Assembly (NCBI RefSeq): GCF_900115595.1
Contig: NZ_FOXA01000002.1
Span: 124,001-188,000, forward strand
Length of the DNA: 64,000 bases
DNA from: Tranquillimonas alkanivorans
GTDB lineage: Bacteria; Pseudomonadota; Alphaproteobacteria; Rhodobacterales; Rhodobacteraceae
Direction: 5' to 3'
The notes beneath the pieces were generated by a model, which had not been told where the DNA came from, did not search any database, and was given only the letters and a program-made list of their open reading frames with translations. Made by a program: the position numbers and the translations under genes. This document shows positions 35,248 to 44,467 of the stretch, piece after piece (within the stretch, counting starts at the first letter, position 1; each line of letters begins with the position of its first letter).

Positions 35248-36708
35248 TCAGCGTCCCGGATTGACGGGTTCGAAGATCTCGGGCGGCAGGTTGAAGCCCC
35301 ACATCCGGAACCGTTCTGAGAAATGCGACCGCACGCCGGTCGCCGTGAAATGGCCGATGATCTTGTTGTCGGGGGTCAGGCCGACGCGCTGGAAGCGGAA
35401 GACCTCCTGCATCGAGATTACGTCGCCCTCCATGCCGGTCACTTCGGTGATCGACACCATTCGGCGCGAGCCGTCCTGCAGGCGGCTGGCCTGCACGATC
35501 AGGTGCACGGCGCTGGCGATCTGGCTGCGCACCGCCTTGATCGGCATCTCGATACCGGCCATCGCGATCATGTTCTCGAGCCGCGACACCGCGTCCCGTG
35601 ACGAGTTCGCGTGGATCGTGGTCATCGAGCCGTCGTGGCCGGTGTTCATGGCCTGGAGCATATCGATGACTTCCTCTCCCCGCGTCTCGCCCACGATGAT
35701 GCGATCGGGACGCATCCGCAGCGCGTTGCGAAGGCAGTCGCGCTGCGTGACGGCGCCCTTGCCCTCGACGTTGGCGGGACGGCTTTCCATCCGGCCCACA
35801 TGCGTCTGCTGAAGCTGAAGTTCGGCGGTGTCCTCGATGGTCAGGATACGCTCGGAGTTGTCGATGAAGGACGACAGCGCGTTGAGCGTCGTGGTCTTGC
35901 CCGAGCCGGTCCCGCCCGAAACGATCACGTTCAGCCGGGTCGACACTGCGGCTTCGAGGTATAGCGCCATCTCTTCCGAGAAGGCGCCGAAGCCCACGAG
36001 ATCGCGGATGCCCAGCTTTTCCTTCTTGAACTTCCGGATCGAGACCAGCGAGCCGTCCACCGCGATCGGCGGCACCATCGCGTTGAAACGCGAGCCGTCG
36101 GCGAGACGCGCGTCGACATAGGGGTTCGACTCGTCGACGCGGCGGCCCACGGCGGACACGATCTTGTCGATGATCCGCAGCAGGTGGCGCTCGTCCTTGA
36201 AGGTGATGTCCGTCAGCTCGAGCCTGCCGTTGCGCTCGACGAAGATTTGCTGCGGGCCGTTCACCAGGATGTCGTTGACGCTGTCGTCCTTGAGCAGCGT
36301 CTCGAGCGGGCCCAGGCCTTTCACCTCGTCATAGAGATCCTGGTTGAGGGCCTGGCGTTCCTCCCGGTTAAGCACCACGCCCAGCTCGTCCAGCGCCTCG
36401 CCCGCGATCGACACGATCTCGGCGCGCAGGTCCGCCTCGGCCGCGGTTTCGATGGCGGCGAGGTTCAGGTTGTCCAGCAGGCGCTTGTGCAGCTCGACCT
36501 TGATCTCGGCCAGCCGCTCCTTGCGCTTGCGCTCCTTGTCGACCGGCGCGGGCTTGGCGGGCGAACGGCGGGTCTGCATCGGCGTGGGCTTGGGCGGCGC
36601 GGCTTTCGGTGCCGCGGCGGGGGCATGCGCGGGGGCGGCGTCGGCCTCGGCCGCTGCAGCCACCGGTGCGGGCTTGCCGCCGCCCGTCTTCTTGTAACGC
36701 GAGAACAT
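35248..36708 (-). CDS. cpaF: Tad pilus motor ATPase CpaF/TadA
   Basis: A 486-residue secretion ATPase. Walker A is [14 protein letters not shown] and Walker B lies in [16 protein letters not shown]. An Ala/Pro-rich N-terminal region (about residues 1-60) precedes the conserved N-domain ([18 protein letters not shown]). In the Tad system a single CpaF-type motor drives both pilus extension and retraction in Caulobacter. It lies 16 bp after cpaE. Confidence 0.95.
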   Translation of the reverse strand: MFSRYKKTGGGKPAPVAAAAEADAAPAHAPAAAPKAAPPKPTPMQTRRSPAKPAPVDKERKRKERLAEIKVELHKRLLDNLNLAAIETAAEADLRAEIVSIAGEALDELGVVLNREERQALNQDLYDEVKGLGPLETLLKDDSVNDILVNGPQQIFVERNGRLELTDITFKDERHLLRIIDKIVSAVGRRVDESNPYVDARLADGSRFNAMVPPIAVDGSLVSIRKFKKEKLGIRDLVGFGAFSEEMALYLEAAVSTRLNVIVSGGTGSGKTTTLNALSSFIDNSERILTIEDTAELQLQQTHVGRMESRPANVEGKGAVTQRDCLRNALRMRPDRIIVGETRGEEVIDMLQAMNTGHDGSMTTIHANSSRDAVSRLENMIAMAGIEMPIKAVRSQIASAVHLIVQASRLQDGSRRMVSITEVTGMEGDVISMQEVFRFQRVGLTPDNKIIGHFTATGVRSHFSERFRMWGFNLPPEIFEPVNPGR

Positions 36709-36724
36709 GCCTTGCGAACTCCTC

Positions 36725-37966
36725 TCAGCCTTCCTTCGCCTCGGCCCGGTTCACCTCGTGCGCCTGGCGGGCAATCTTCTGGATTTCCTTGCGGACGGGG
36801 CTTTTCTTGGCGATCTCAGCCAGCGGCTGGCCGTGGTCGCAGGCCTGCAGGATCTGCTTGCCGCCGTCGGGCAATTGCACGTCGAGCGAGATGTCGAGGC
36901 TTTCGGCCATGCGCTTGACACGGCTCTTGCCCGTCAGGTCGGTGAACTTGGGCGCGCGGTTGAGGATGTAGCGCAGCTTCTCGACCGGCAGCTCCTCGGA
37001 CTTCAGCGCCCGCAGCAGCCGCAACGCGTTCTGGGCTGACCGCATGTCGAGCTCGAGCAGCGTGAAGTAGACATGCGCCTGGTTCAGCACCGTCTCGGTC
37101 CAGTGGACGACCGTGCGTGGCATGTCGATCACCACATAGTCGAAGTTCGCCCGCGCCGCGGCTAGCACGCGCTCGATATCCTCGCCGGTCACGATGTCGA
37201 GCGGCAGCATGTCGGCGGGCGCGGTCAGGATGTGCAGCTTGTCGCCATAGGTCAGCAGTGCCTGCATGAAGCTGTCGGTGTCCATCGCCTCGGTGTTCGA
37301 CAGAAGCTCGAACACCGCCTCGCGGCGCTGAAGGTCGAGATACGTCGCCACCGCGCCGAACTGCAGGTCGAAGTCCAGAAGGCAGACGCGCGGGGCGTCC
37401 TGCTTCTCGATCGTCGCGAGTTCCCAGGCCAGGTTGACGGCGAAGGTCGTCGCGCCCACGCCGCCCGACAGACCGTGCACCGCCAGCACCACGCCGTCGC
37501 GGTCGCCGGTCGCCTGCAGCTTCGGACGCTCGGCGGCGGGCGCCTCGGCCTCGGGGGGCGGCGTGCGCAGCCGCTCGATCGCCTCGTGCAGCGCGCCCTG
37601 GGGCAGGGGATAGGGCACGAATTCGGTCGCGCCGAGCTTGAGCAGACGGTGCAGGACCATCGGGCTCACTTCCTCGGCGATGACGATGACTTTCACGCCC
37701 TTCTCGACCGCGGCCTTCACGGTCGCGGCAATGACCGGCAGGTCGGGCTCGTCGTCCTCGTCCATGGCGACGGCGACGAACTCGAGCGCATCCGCATCCG
37801 GCTGCTGGAGAAACAGCGCCGCGTCCTCGAACGACAAATCGCCCCAGCGCTCGCCGAGCTCGGACTCCATGTCCTCGATCAGAAGGTCGAAGTTCTGGAT
37901 GTCCCGGCAGATGGTGCAGGCGACGATCGGCTCCGGGTCTGTCTGCGCGACGGCATTGCTGCTCAT
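36725..37966 (-). CDS. cpaE: Tad localisation ATPase CpaE/TadZ
   Basis: A 413-residue MinD/ParA-superfamily protein with an N-terminal receiver-like pseudo-domain (about residues 1-130) and an ATPase core. The core has a deviant P-loop GLSGGVGATTFAVNLA, lacking the usual signature lysine order, as in TadZ/CpaE. Other ParA-like motifs are LLDFDLQFGAVATYLDL and VVIDMPRT. CpaE places the pilus machinery at the cell pole. The 221-bp gap upstream to the OmpA gene holds a GC-rich hairpin and could carry a promoter. Confidence 0.93.
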   Translation of the reverse strand: MSSNAVAQTDPEPIVACTICRDIQNFDLLIEDMESELGERWGDLSFEDAALFLQQPDADALEFVAVAMDEDDEPDLPVIAATVKAAVEKGVKVIVIAEEVSPMVLHRLLKLGATEFVPYPLPQGALHEAIERLRTPPPEAEAPAAERPKLQATGDRDGVVLAVHGLSGGVGATTFAVNLAWELATIEKQDAPRVCLLDFDLQFGAVATYLDLQRREAVFELLSNTEAMDTDSFMQALLTYGDKLHILTAPADMLPLDIVTGEDIERVLAAARANFDYVVIDMPRTVVHWTETVLNQAHVYFTLLELDMRSAQNALRLLRALKSEELPVEKLRYILNRAPKFTDLTGKSRVKRMAESLDISLDVQLPDGGKQILQACDHGQPLAEIAKKSPVRKEIQKIARQAHEVNRAEAKEG

Positions 37967-38187
37967 GACTCACATCCTTGGTTCTCGCACTCCGCCGGAG
38001 TGGCGGCGGAACACGTGCATCGGCGCGGGCGACTCGCCGCGTCCCTCGTGCCGGGGCTTGTATCCTCCTTCGCGGGGAAACTTGGCGATATTACGGCCAC
38101 AAAACCGTGATTATCTGCCGTGCCGGGACGTTTTGTGCCCGTCCCGTGCCGGGCGGCAGCGCCGGGGCCGCGTCCCGGCCCCGCGCC
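37967..38187 (-). other. Gap between OmpA-lipoprotein and cpaE with hairpins
   Basis: The gap contains a GC-rich hairpin (38163-38169 with 38177-38183) immediately after the OmpA-gene stop, and a second inverted repeat CGGGACG/CGTCCCG near 38128-38151. No convincing promoter hexamers were identified. These could tune expression of cpaE relative to the upstream genes. Confidence 0.4.
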
Positions 38188-38835
38188 TCATTCCACCGCG
38201 TCGGCTGCGATGTTCGTGCCCGGTGTCGCGCTGGCGACGTAGCCGCGGAACACGACCTCGGCGTACTTGCCGTTCAGTACCATCGGGTGGGACTGCACGA
38301 AGCCCGAGACTTCCGTGATCGTGCGGCGGTTCTGCCGCTCGCGGCCCTGCGTGACGATCAGCGGCTGCTCCTCGCCGTAGGATACGAGCGCCTTGAGGCG
38401 CGACCGGTCCGCGCCCTGCGACACCAGGTAGTTCACCGCCGCCTGCGCCCGCCGCAGCCCGAGGCGGTAGTTGTACTCCTCGGACCCCACGAGGTCGGTG
38501 TGGCCGTAGACGGCGAAGCGGACCTCGGGGAACTGCCGGATCCAGCGCGCCTGCCGGACCAGGGTCGCCCGCGCCTGCGGCGTCAGCGCTGCGCTGTCGA
38601 AGGGGAAGGTGATCATCGGGTCGACCTCGGACGCGAAGCGCCGGTTGAGGTCGAGCACGTAGCCCCGCTCGCCCGTCTGCACGAGCGTGTTGTTCATCGT
38701 GGCATCGCCGAAGCCGGTGTCGTCGAGGTAGCCGCCGGCCTCTTCGTTCCACGCCAGGGCGGTGCGGTTTTCGGCGGTACAGGCGGTGAGCGCCAGGACC
38801 GAAACCGCCACAAGGATCTTTCCGCTGGCCTTCAT
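38188..38835 (-). CDS. OmpA-family lipoprotein in the tad locus
   Basis: A 215-residue lipoprotein with a lipobox LTAC (Cys near residue 18). A C-terminal OmpA-like peptidoglycan-binding domain (about residues 70-180) shows the family pattern FPFDSAALTPQARATL, AVYGHTDLVGSEEYNYRLGLRRA, and NRRTITEV. The position between cpaC and cpaE is that of CpaD in other tad loci. It could anchor the secretin complex to the cell wall. ATG at 38835 is used; GTG at 38844, overlapping the cpaC stop, is an alternative. Confidence 0.85.
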   Translation of the reverse strand: MKASGKILVAVSVLALTACTAENRTALAWNEEAGGYLDDTGFGDATMNNTLVQTGERGYVLDLNRRFASEVDPMITFPFDSAALTPQARATLVRQARWIRQFPEVRFAVYGHTDLVGSEEYNYRLGLRRAQAAVNYLVSQGADRSRLKALVSYGEEQPLIVTQGRERQNRRTITEVSGFVQSHPMVLNGKYAEVVFRGYVASATPGTNIAADAVE

Positions 38836-38840
38836 GTCCG

Positions 38841-40262
38841 TCACTCCATCACGTAGCCGTAGGAGCCGCTGAAGTCCTGCTTCGCGACCTCGCCCGCCGC
38901 GCCCGGAAGGCTGCGGCCCCCGCCGACGGTGCGTCCGTAGAGGAAAAGCTCCTGCTCGGTCGGCGGCACCACCCGGTCGGTCGGCAGGGCCAGCGCCTCG
39001 CCCCGCACCGGCGAGACCAGGTGCGGCGTCACGATGACCACCAGTTCGCTCTGCTGGCGCTCGTACTCGGCGCTGCGGAACAGCGCGCCCAGCACCGGGA
39101 TGTCCCCCAGCCAGGGCACCTGGCCCGACAGGTCCTGGAAGTCGTCCTGCAGCAGGCCCGCGATGGCGAAGCTCTCGCCGTCGCGCATCTCGACCGTGGT
39201 GGTCGTCTCGCGCCGGCGGAACCCGTTGACCGAGAAGCCTTCGTTCTGGACGACGACGGAGTTGTCGATGCCCGACACGGCCGCGGCCATCTCGAGGTTG
39301 ATCCTGTCGCCGTCGACCACGCGCGGCACGAAGGTCAGCTCGACGCCGAAGGGCTTGTACTCGACGCTGATCGAGCCTTCGTCGCCGACGACCGGAATGG
39401 GGTACTCGCCGCCCGCGAGGAACGAGGCTTCCTGCCCCGACAGGGCGGTCAGGTTCGGTTCGGCCAGGGTGCGCAGCACGCCCTTGGACTCGAGCGCCTC
39501 GAGCAGCACCGCGAACTCCAGGTCGCCCGCGCTGAACCCGATGCCGACCTGTCCGTTGGCGTCGGTGCGCGGCGTCACGGGACCGTTGCCCAAGCTGCCG
39601 GACGCGTTGGCGAGCGCGCCGGTGCCGCCGAACAGCGCCACTTGTCCATCGCCGCCGCCGACCGTGCCCCCCAGCGCCAGGGAGCCCGACAGCGCCTTGC
39701 TGACCGAGCGCTGCATCTCGGCGAAGCGGACCTTCAGCATGACCTGCTGCGTGCCGCCTACGGTCATCAGGTTCGACACCCGCTCGGGCGCGTAGCGCTG
39801 TGCGAGGTCGAGCGCGCGTTCCAGCGCCACGATGCTCGACACCGTGCCCGAAAGCACGATGCCGTCGTTGGCGGTGCGCACCTCGATCGGCTCGCCCGGC
39901 AGGATCTGGCGCAGCCGCTCCTTGAACTCGCCGACATCGGGCGTGACCTGCACCTCGACATTGGTGATCAGCCGGCCCTCAGCGTTCAGCAATGTCAGCG
40001 TGGTGCGACCGGGCGCGCGCCCCAGGACATAGATCGTCCGGTCCGACAGGGTCGAGATGTCGGCGATCTCGGGGTTGGCAATGGAAAGTTCGGCGAAGGG
40101 TTCGTCGCTTTCCACGACCACGGCCCGGTTCATCGGAACCTGCAGGTCGCCGGAGGTCGTCTGGTCCAGCACGCGCAGCGTTTGCGCCGCCGCCGGAGCG
40201 GGCGCGTAGGCGGCGACGGCGAGGCCCGCGAGGGCGGCCGTCACGACGGGTTTCAGGCTCAT
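38841..40262 (-). CDS. cpaC: Tad secretin CpaC/RcpA
   Basis: A 473-residue outer-membrane secretin. A signal peptide ends around AAAQ (residue 27). The pilus-specific N-domain with PNPEIADIS-type sequence (IANPEIADISTLSDRTIYVLG) is followed by a BON-like repeat and the secretin domain, with VPWLGDIPVLGALFRS and SELVVIVTPHLVSPV. It should form the pilus pore. The gene is preceded by a strong hairpin after cpaB, and followed by the OmpA gene 5 bp on. Confidence 0.94.
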   Translation of the reverse strand: MSLKPVVTAALAGLAVAAYAPAPAAAQTLRVLDQTTSGDLQVPMNRAVVVESDEPFAELSIANPEIADISTLSDRTIYVLGRAPGRTTLTLLNAEGRLITNVEVQVTPDVGEFKERLRQILPGEPIEVRTANDGIVLSGTVSSIVALERALDLAQRYAPERVSNLMTVGGTQQVMLKVRFAEMQRSVSKALSGSLALGGTVGGGDGQVALFGGTGALANASGSLGNGPVTPRTDANGQVGIGFSAGDLEFAVLLEALESKGVLRTLAEPNLTALSGQEASFLAGGEYPIPVVGDEGSISVEYKPFGVELTFVPRVVDGDRINLEMAAAVSGIDNSVVVQNEGFSVNGFRRRETTTTVEMRDGESFAIAGLLQDDFQDLSGQVPWLGDIPVLGALFRSAEYERQQSELVVIVTPHLVSPVRGEALALPTDRVVPPTEQELFLYGRTVGGGRSLPGAAGEVAKQDFSGSYGYVME

Positions 40263-40383
40263 GCGATCCTGCCTCTCTGATCACGCTTGGCGGTGCGGGT
40301 CTTTCGCCCGGTTCGGGTCACGATGCGGGAGGCGGGGAATTTTTGCAAGAAACAGTCCGTTGCGCGCCACCCCTTATGTGGAA

Positions 40384-40412
40384 AAGGCGCAACACGCCCG
40401 GTGTTGCGCCTT
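40384..40412 (-). terminator. Strong hairpin terminator inside the tad operon, between cpaB and cpaC
   Basis: A perfect 12-bp stem (40384-40395 with 40401-40412, loop GCCCG) lies 27 bp after the cpaB stop on the minus strand and is followed by TTCC. It is 122 bp upstream of the cpaC ATG. It should partly stop transcripts from the flp-cpaB end. Confidence 0.7.
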
Positions 40413-40438
40413 CTTCGTGCTTTCGGCCTTTGCGAAAG

Positions 40439-41275
40439 TCAGTTGGTGCAGGGAATCGCGATCTCGTGCACCTCGCCGCCCTTGCGCGTCTTGATGGTGC
40501 AGACCTCTTCCCGCTCGACCTCGACGACCTTTTCTTCCTTGAGGCCCAGAAGCTCGCGCTGGTTGATCTCGACCATGTCGGCGGTTCCCTGGTCCTCGGC
40601 GCCGACAAGGCTGAGCGACAGCCGTCCCGTCTCCTGCGCCTGGGCGAGGGAGGCGACCTGCCGCGGCGACGCCTCGACCGTCACGGTGCGCGCAACGGTG
40701 GGGGAGGAGCGGTCCTCGTCCGCCGACTGGTCGATCGCAACGAGCTTGACGTTGGCGTCGATCAGCTTGGTCACCTCCTCGCGGCCCACGCTGCCCGACC
40801 AGTAGACGTCCACCCGGTCGCCCGGTCGCAGGAAACCCGACACGCCCGAGGTCACGTCTACCCGGATCGCGAAGGCCCGCATTCCGGGGCTCAGCCGCGA
40901 CGACACGCCCGCATCCTCGCCGGGGTCGGTCACCTTGACGGCCAGCACCGCCTCGTCCTTCTCCATTGTCCGGAGCACCGCGCGCGGCTCCTCGAAGCCC
41001 TGCGGGAAAAGCTCGTCGACGCTGGTAAAGGCCCCGGCGGGCACGGCCTGCTCCGGCCACTTCACCTTGCGCAGGTCCTCGGGCGCCAGCCACTCGCCGT
41101 AGCGAATCTGGCGGTTCGCGACGATGACCTCCTTGGTGGGGACGATCTGGTCGCGCAACTCACGCTCTTGTTCGAGCTGGGCCTGCGTCTGGGACAGGTA
41201 GTCCTTCGCCATGTAAACGGCGCCGCCTGCTAGGGCGAGGCCGAGGATCAGGACTAAGCCAAAGATTGCGCGCAT
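40439..41275 (-). CDS. cpaB: Flp pilus assembly protein CpaB/RcpC
   Basis: A 278-residue periplasmic protein with an N-terminal membrane segment (MRAIFGLVLILGLALAGGAVYM). A SAF-type beta-clip domain (about residues 60-125) reads EVIVANRQIRYGEWLAPEDLR and the RcpC domain follows. In the Tad system it is an assembly factor at the secretin. The ATG at 41275, with an AGAGGA ribosome site, is chosen over a TTG start 8 codons upstream. It follows flp by 136 bp. Confidence 0.92.
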   Translation of the reverse strand: MRAIFGLVLILGLALAGGAVYMAKDYLSQTQAQLEQERELRDQIVPTKEVIVANRQIRYGEWLAPEDLRKVKWPEQAVPAGAFTSVDELFPQGFEEPRAVLRTMEKDEAVLAVKVTDPGEDAGVSSRLSPGMRAFAIRVDVTSGVSGFLRPGDRVDVYWSGSVGREEVTKLIDANVKLVAIDQSADEDRSSPTVARTVTVEASPRQVASLAQAQETGRLSLSLVGAEDQGTADMVEINQRELLGLKEEKVVEVEREEVCTIKTRKGGEVHEIAIPCTN

Positions 41276-41370
41276 CTTATTGATCCTCTTCAGGCTCAAG
41301 ACTGCCGAAATCTATCTTGCATGCGCTTCAAGATTTCCTGCGGCATGCAGCTACCAAGCTTTCGGCTGCT

Positions 41371-41400
41371 GCTGGAGGCCGCCTTGTCGGAGCCTCCAGC
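41371..41400 (-). other. Stem-loop between flp and cpaB
   Basis: An exact 9-bp inverted repeat (41371-41379 with 41392-41400, 12-nt loop) lies directly after the flp stop. It lacks a T-tract, so it could be a partial terminator or an mRNA-stabilising structure that raises pilin expression over downstream genes. Confidence 0.45.
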
Positions 41401-41411
41401 TACGTTCCGCA

Positions 41412-41645
41412 TTATTCAGTGCCAGCCGGCTTATCCGCCGCCGTAGCCAGATCGCTTAGATTATCAACCGTAGCCTCCGAAAGAGAAGTGTTGATGCTGT
41501 CGCCGAGGTTGTTGACCCCACCACTTACAGCTGTGATCACAGCAATCCCCAGCCCCACGATGGCGGCGGTCAGGACGACCCAGTCGACGGTCACGGCGCC
41601 GTCTTCGTCGTTGCGGAAGGTCTTGATCAGATCGAAGAGTTTCAT
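41412..41645 (-). CDS. flp: Flp-type IVb major pilin
   Basis: A 77-residue pilin precursor. A short leader ends before the Flp hydrophobic helix; the cleavage region includes DEDGAVTVDWVVL with a glycine before the conserved Glu/Tyr-type position, here GAVTVDW. The hydrophobic segment VVLTAAIVGLGIAVITAVSGGV is the assembly helix. CpaA should process it. It is the first gene of the locus, with its own ribosome site. Confidence 0.9.
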   Translation of the reverse strand: MKLFDLIKTFRNDEDGAVTVDWVVLTAAIVGLGIAVITAVSGGVNNLGDSINTSLSEATVDNLSDLATAADKPAGTE

Positions 41646-41992
41646 GTTTCTGGTCCTCTAGGTTTCGCTCTGGCTTCGCTTCCCGAAACCTCAGGCCGCC
41701 GCGTCTCTCAGGGTCGGCTCAGTGCCTCGGTACAGGTGCAATAAGCCGTTGGATTCGGGCAGCAATTTGACCGGGGTACGACCTTTTTCTACCGGCGCTC
41801 CCAGCGCGGAATTTCTTGCATAAGGCACTGCAAACAGGAGATTCTTTCTCTCCCTCGGATTGCGGTTGTCCCCCATCGCGTGCGCTGAAAGGGCCTCACG
41901 GGCACGTCCTGAGCCCCCGTCGGGGCTGGATTCGAGTCGCCACCTCGCGCACAAAGGGCTGAGCAGTCACGCATAGATGCGGAGCCAACCGC
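41646..41992. other. 347-bp divergent region between flp and the transglycosylase
   Basis: No gene is seen here. The stretch is somewhat AT-richer than its surroundings near 41750-41860 and must hold the flp promoter. No hexamer pair was clear enough to call. The flanking genes are transcribed away from each other. Confidence 0.4.
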
Positions 41993-42784
41993 ATGCGAGC
42001 AGTCCTTGTCGCCGCCCTGATCCTTCTCGCCGCGCCCGTCGCGGCGGAGCCGCCGCCGTTTCCGGAGTTCACGTTCAAGCGCGTGGCGCCGCCCGCCCCG
42101 GGCGTGACGCGGCGGATCACCGTGCAGATCACGCCGAAGCCGCCCGCGCCGCCGGAAGTGCCACGGGAGGAGAGGCCTCCCGAAGATGACCGCCCACTCC
42201 GCGACGGTCACTGGTTCTGGAGCGCCGTCGATCCCGGGCTGGGGGCCGATCCCTATGCCCGCACCGCCCTCGCGCTCGACGTGCTGGCGCGGGAGGCGCC
42301 GCCGGCGCCGCGGCTCGACGCGCTGAACCGGATCGCCGCCACGCACGGTCCCGCCATATTGAAGGCGACGGTCGGCACGCGCGTCTCGCCCGCGCTGGCC
42401 CTGGCGGTGATTGCGGTGGAGTCGGGTGGACGGCCGGCCGCCGTTAGTCCCGCGGGCGCGCAGGGGCTGATGCAGCTCGTCCCCGCCACCGCCGCGCGCT
42501 TCGGGGTGAGCGACAGCTTCATCGCGTCCGACAACATCCGGGGCGGCGTCGCCTACCTCGACTGGCTGCTCAAGGAGTTCCGCGGCGACGCCGTGCTGGC
42601 GCTGGCGGGCTATAACGCGGGCGAGAACGCCGTGCTCAATCACGGCGGTGTGCCGCCCTTTGCCGAGACACAGGATTATGTGCCGAAGGTGCTAGCGGCG
42701 TGGCGCGTTGCGCGCGCGCTGTGCGTGACGCCGCCCGAGCTCCTGTCGGACGGCTGCGTCTTCCTGGCGGGGCAGGGCGGCTGA
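41993..42784 (+). CDS. Secreted lytic transglycosylase
   Basis: A 263-residue exported SLT-type muramidase. The signal peptide ends around AAE (residue 19). A proline-rich linker (residues 25-65) precedes the lysozyme-like domain, which carries the catalytic glutamate in AVIAVESGGRP, then AQGLMQLVPATAARFGV and LAGYNAGENAV. It should open peptidoglycan without hydrolysis. It is divergent from the tad locus and could make gaps for pilus passage; this is inference from position. Confidence 0.9.
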   Translation: MRAVLVAALILLAAPVAAEPPPFPEFTFKRVAPPAPGVTRRITVQITPKPPAPPEVPREERPPEDDRPLRDGHWFWSAVDPGLGADPYARTALALDVLAREAPPAPRLDALNRIAATHGPAILKATVGTRVSPALALAVIAVESGGRPAAVSPAGAQGLMQLVPATAARFGVSDSFIASDNIRGGVAYLDWLLKEFRGDAVLALAGYNAGENAVLNHGGVPPFAETQDYVPKVLAAWRVARALCVTPPELLSDGCVFLAGQGG

Positions 42785-42787
42785 GGG

Positions 42788-43183
42788 TCACTCTGCCCGC
42801 AACAGGGCCCGCGTCTCTGGGTGGCGCGCCCCGAACGCTTCGCAGGTCTGGGCAAGGCGCTCAAAGATGTCGCGGCTGTCCTCGTCCTGCTCCCACACGT
42901 GGGCGTCGATCATCAGCGACATGAGCGGGCGCTGCTCGGCGATGAACGCGTCCACCCGTGCCGCGTCGCCCGACAGCCGTACCGCCACGTCGCGGAAGGC
43001 GCGGCCCAGATCCGCCTCCGCAGTGCCGCCTATGTAGTCCGAGAAGCCCAGCCACAGGGCTGCGCACTGTGCCGCGGGGTAAAGCGCCTCGTCCTCCTGC
43101 GCCGTCGCCACCAGCCCGAAAAGCAAAAGGCCCGCCGTTGCCGGCAGGCCCCTGATCCACCGCATATGCCGCCGGTGGTTCAC
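42788..43183 (-). CDS. Exported protein of unknown function downstream of cobS
   Basis: A 131-residue protein. A signal peptide ends near VATAQ (residue 29). The mature region contains two cysteines (AAQCAAL and AQTCEAF) that could form a disulfide bond, and alpha-helical amphipathic stretches. The GTG at 43183 overlaps the cobS stop (GTGA); ATG at 43165 is the alternative. It was not recognised as a known family. It is convergent with the transglycosylase, 3 bp apart. Confidence 0.7.
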   Translation of the reverse strand: MNHRRHMRWIRGLPATAGLLLFGLVATAQEDEALYPAAQCAALWLGFSDYIGGTAEADLGRAFRDVAVRLSGDAARVDAFIAEQRPLMSLMIDAHVWEQDEDSRDIFERLAQTCEAFGARHPETRALLRAE

Positions 43184-44166
43184 CGGACGCTGACCGACGC
43201 GGCGCTCTCGGGCAGTTCCTCGTCGAAGCAGCGCTGGAAGAACTCGGCCACCGTCTCGCGCTCGAGTTCGTCACACTTGTTGAGGAAGGTCAGCCGGAAT
43301 GCATAGCCGATGTCGCGGAAGATCGTGGCGTTCTGCGCCCAGGCGATCACGGTCCGCGGGCTCATCACCGTCGAGAGGTCGCCGTTCATGAAGGCCGTGC
43401 GCGTCAGGTCGGCAACGGTCACCATCTGGCTGATCGTGCGGCGGCCCTTCTCGGTGTTGTAGCTGGGCGCCTTCGACAGGACGATCGCGGCCTCGGCGTC
43501 GTGCGACAGGTAGTTCAGCGTCGCCACCAGCGACCAGCGGTCCATCTGGCCCTGGTTGATCTGCTGGGTGCCGTGGTAAAGGCCGGTCGTGTCGCCCAGG
43601 CCCACCGTGTTCGCGGTGGCGAACAGGCGGAAATACGGGTGCGGGGTGATCACCTCGTTCTGGTCTAGCAGGGTCAGCTTGCCCTCGACCTCGAGCACCC
43701 GCTGGATCACGAACATCACGTCGGCGCGGCCCGCGTCGTATTCGTCGAAGACGATGGCGGTGGGGTTGCGCAGGGCCCAGGGCAGGATGCCCTCCTGGAA
43801 CTCGGTGACCTGCTTGCCGTCGCGCAGCTTGATCGCGTCCTTGCCGATCAGGTCGATGCGGCTGATGTGGCTGTCGAGGTTCACGCGAACGCAGGGCCAG
43901 TTCAGGCGGCTGGCGATCTGCTCGATATGGGTGGACTTGCCGGTGCCGTGATAGCCCTGGATCATCACGCGGCGGTTGTGGGAAAAGCCGGCGAGGATAG
44001 CGAGCGTGGTGTCGCGGTCGAACTTGTAGGTTGAGTCGATCTCGGGCACGCGGTCGGTCCGCTCGGCGAAGCCCTTCACGATCATGTCGCTGTCGATCCC
44101 GAAGGTCTCGCGCACCGAGATCTCCTCGGTCGGTTTCGCGTGGATGTCGATCGTGCCGTCCGCCAT
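43180..44166 (-). CDS. cobS: Cobaltochelatase subunit CobS
   Basis: A 328-residue AAA+ ATPase of the aerobic cobaltochelatase CobNST, which inserts cobalt during cobalamin synthesis. Walker A is [10 protein letters not shown], Walker B is [11 protein letters not shown], and the C-terminal region reads [15 protein letters not shown]. The start at 44166 gives the family N-terminus [12 protein letters not shown]. cobT, its usual partner, is not adjacent. CobS-like proteins without CobT occur in other ATPase complexes, so assignment rests on close sequence similarity. Confidence 0.9.
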   Translation of the reverse strand: MADGTIDIHAKPTEEISVRETFGIDSDMIVKGFAERTDRVPEIDSTYKFDRDTTLAILAGFSHNRRVMIQGYHGTGKSTHIEQIASRLNWPCVRVNLDSHISRIDLIGKDAIKLRDGKQVTEFQEGILPWALRNPTAIVFDEYDAGRADVMFVIQRVLEVEGKLTLLDQNEVITPHPYFRLFATANTVGLGDTTGLYHGTQQINQGQMDRWSLVATLNYLSHDAEAAIVLSKAPSYNTEKGRRTISQMVTVADLTRTAFMNGDLSTVMSPRTVIAWAQNATIFRDIGYAFRLTFLNKCDELERETVAEFFQRCFDEELPESAASVSVR

Positions 44167-44348
44167 GTCGTGAACCCTTTCGCCGGGGCCCGTGGCCCGT
44201 CTCTCAATCGCCTCGCGTGGTGCAACATATAGCCGGGCGGTGCAAGGGGAAGGCCCGTCGGAACAGCCGGCCGGGGTTGCAGGCACCGCCGGCGCACGCG
44301 GCCGCCGCGTCCGGCCGCTTTTCCGTCCGGCGGTCACGCGCGCTCGCA

Positions 44349-44376
44349 TTGCCGTCATTCACGCGATTGATACTGT
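44349..44376 (+). promoter_or_regulatory. Possible promoter of msrB
   Basis: TTGCCG (44349-44354) and TACTGT (44371-44376) are spaced 16 bp apart, about 90 bp upstream of msrB. They lie in the 301-bp divergent gap to cobS, in its only AT-richer part. Both hexamers deviate from consensus; nothing else was identified in the gap. Confidence 0.35.
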
Positions 44377-44467
44377 TCATTTATCGCCCGCAGCCCCACC
44401 TTTACGCCAAGACAAGACCATCGCCCGGGCGCGCAGCCGGGCCGGATCAACGCCGGAGGACCCCGCC

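Noticed and set aside
29895-41645. Reading the whole minus-strand locus as a type II or type IV secretion system
   Set aside because: The Flp pilin, CpaE-type localiser, single CpaF motor and CpaB/RcpC identify a Tad system; no GspG-type pseudopilins, VirB or Pil proteins are present.
42160-42240. Possible type of toxin–antitoxin or defence island near the transglycosylase
   Set aside because: All genes around it are core functions; no toxin, nuclease or reverse-transcriptase motifs were found.
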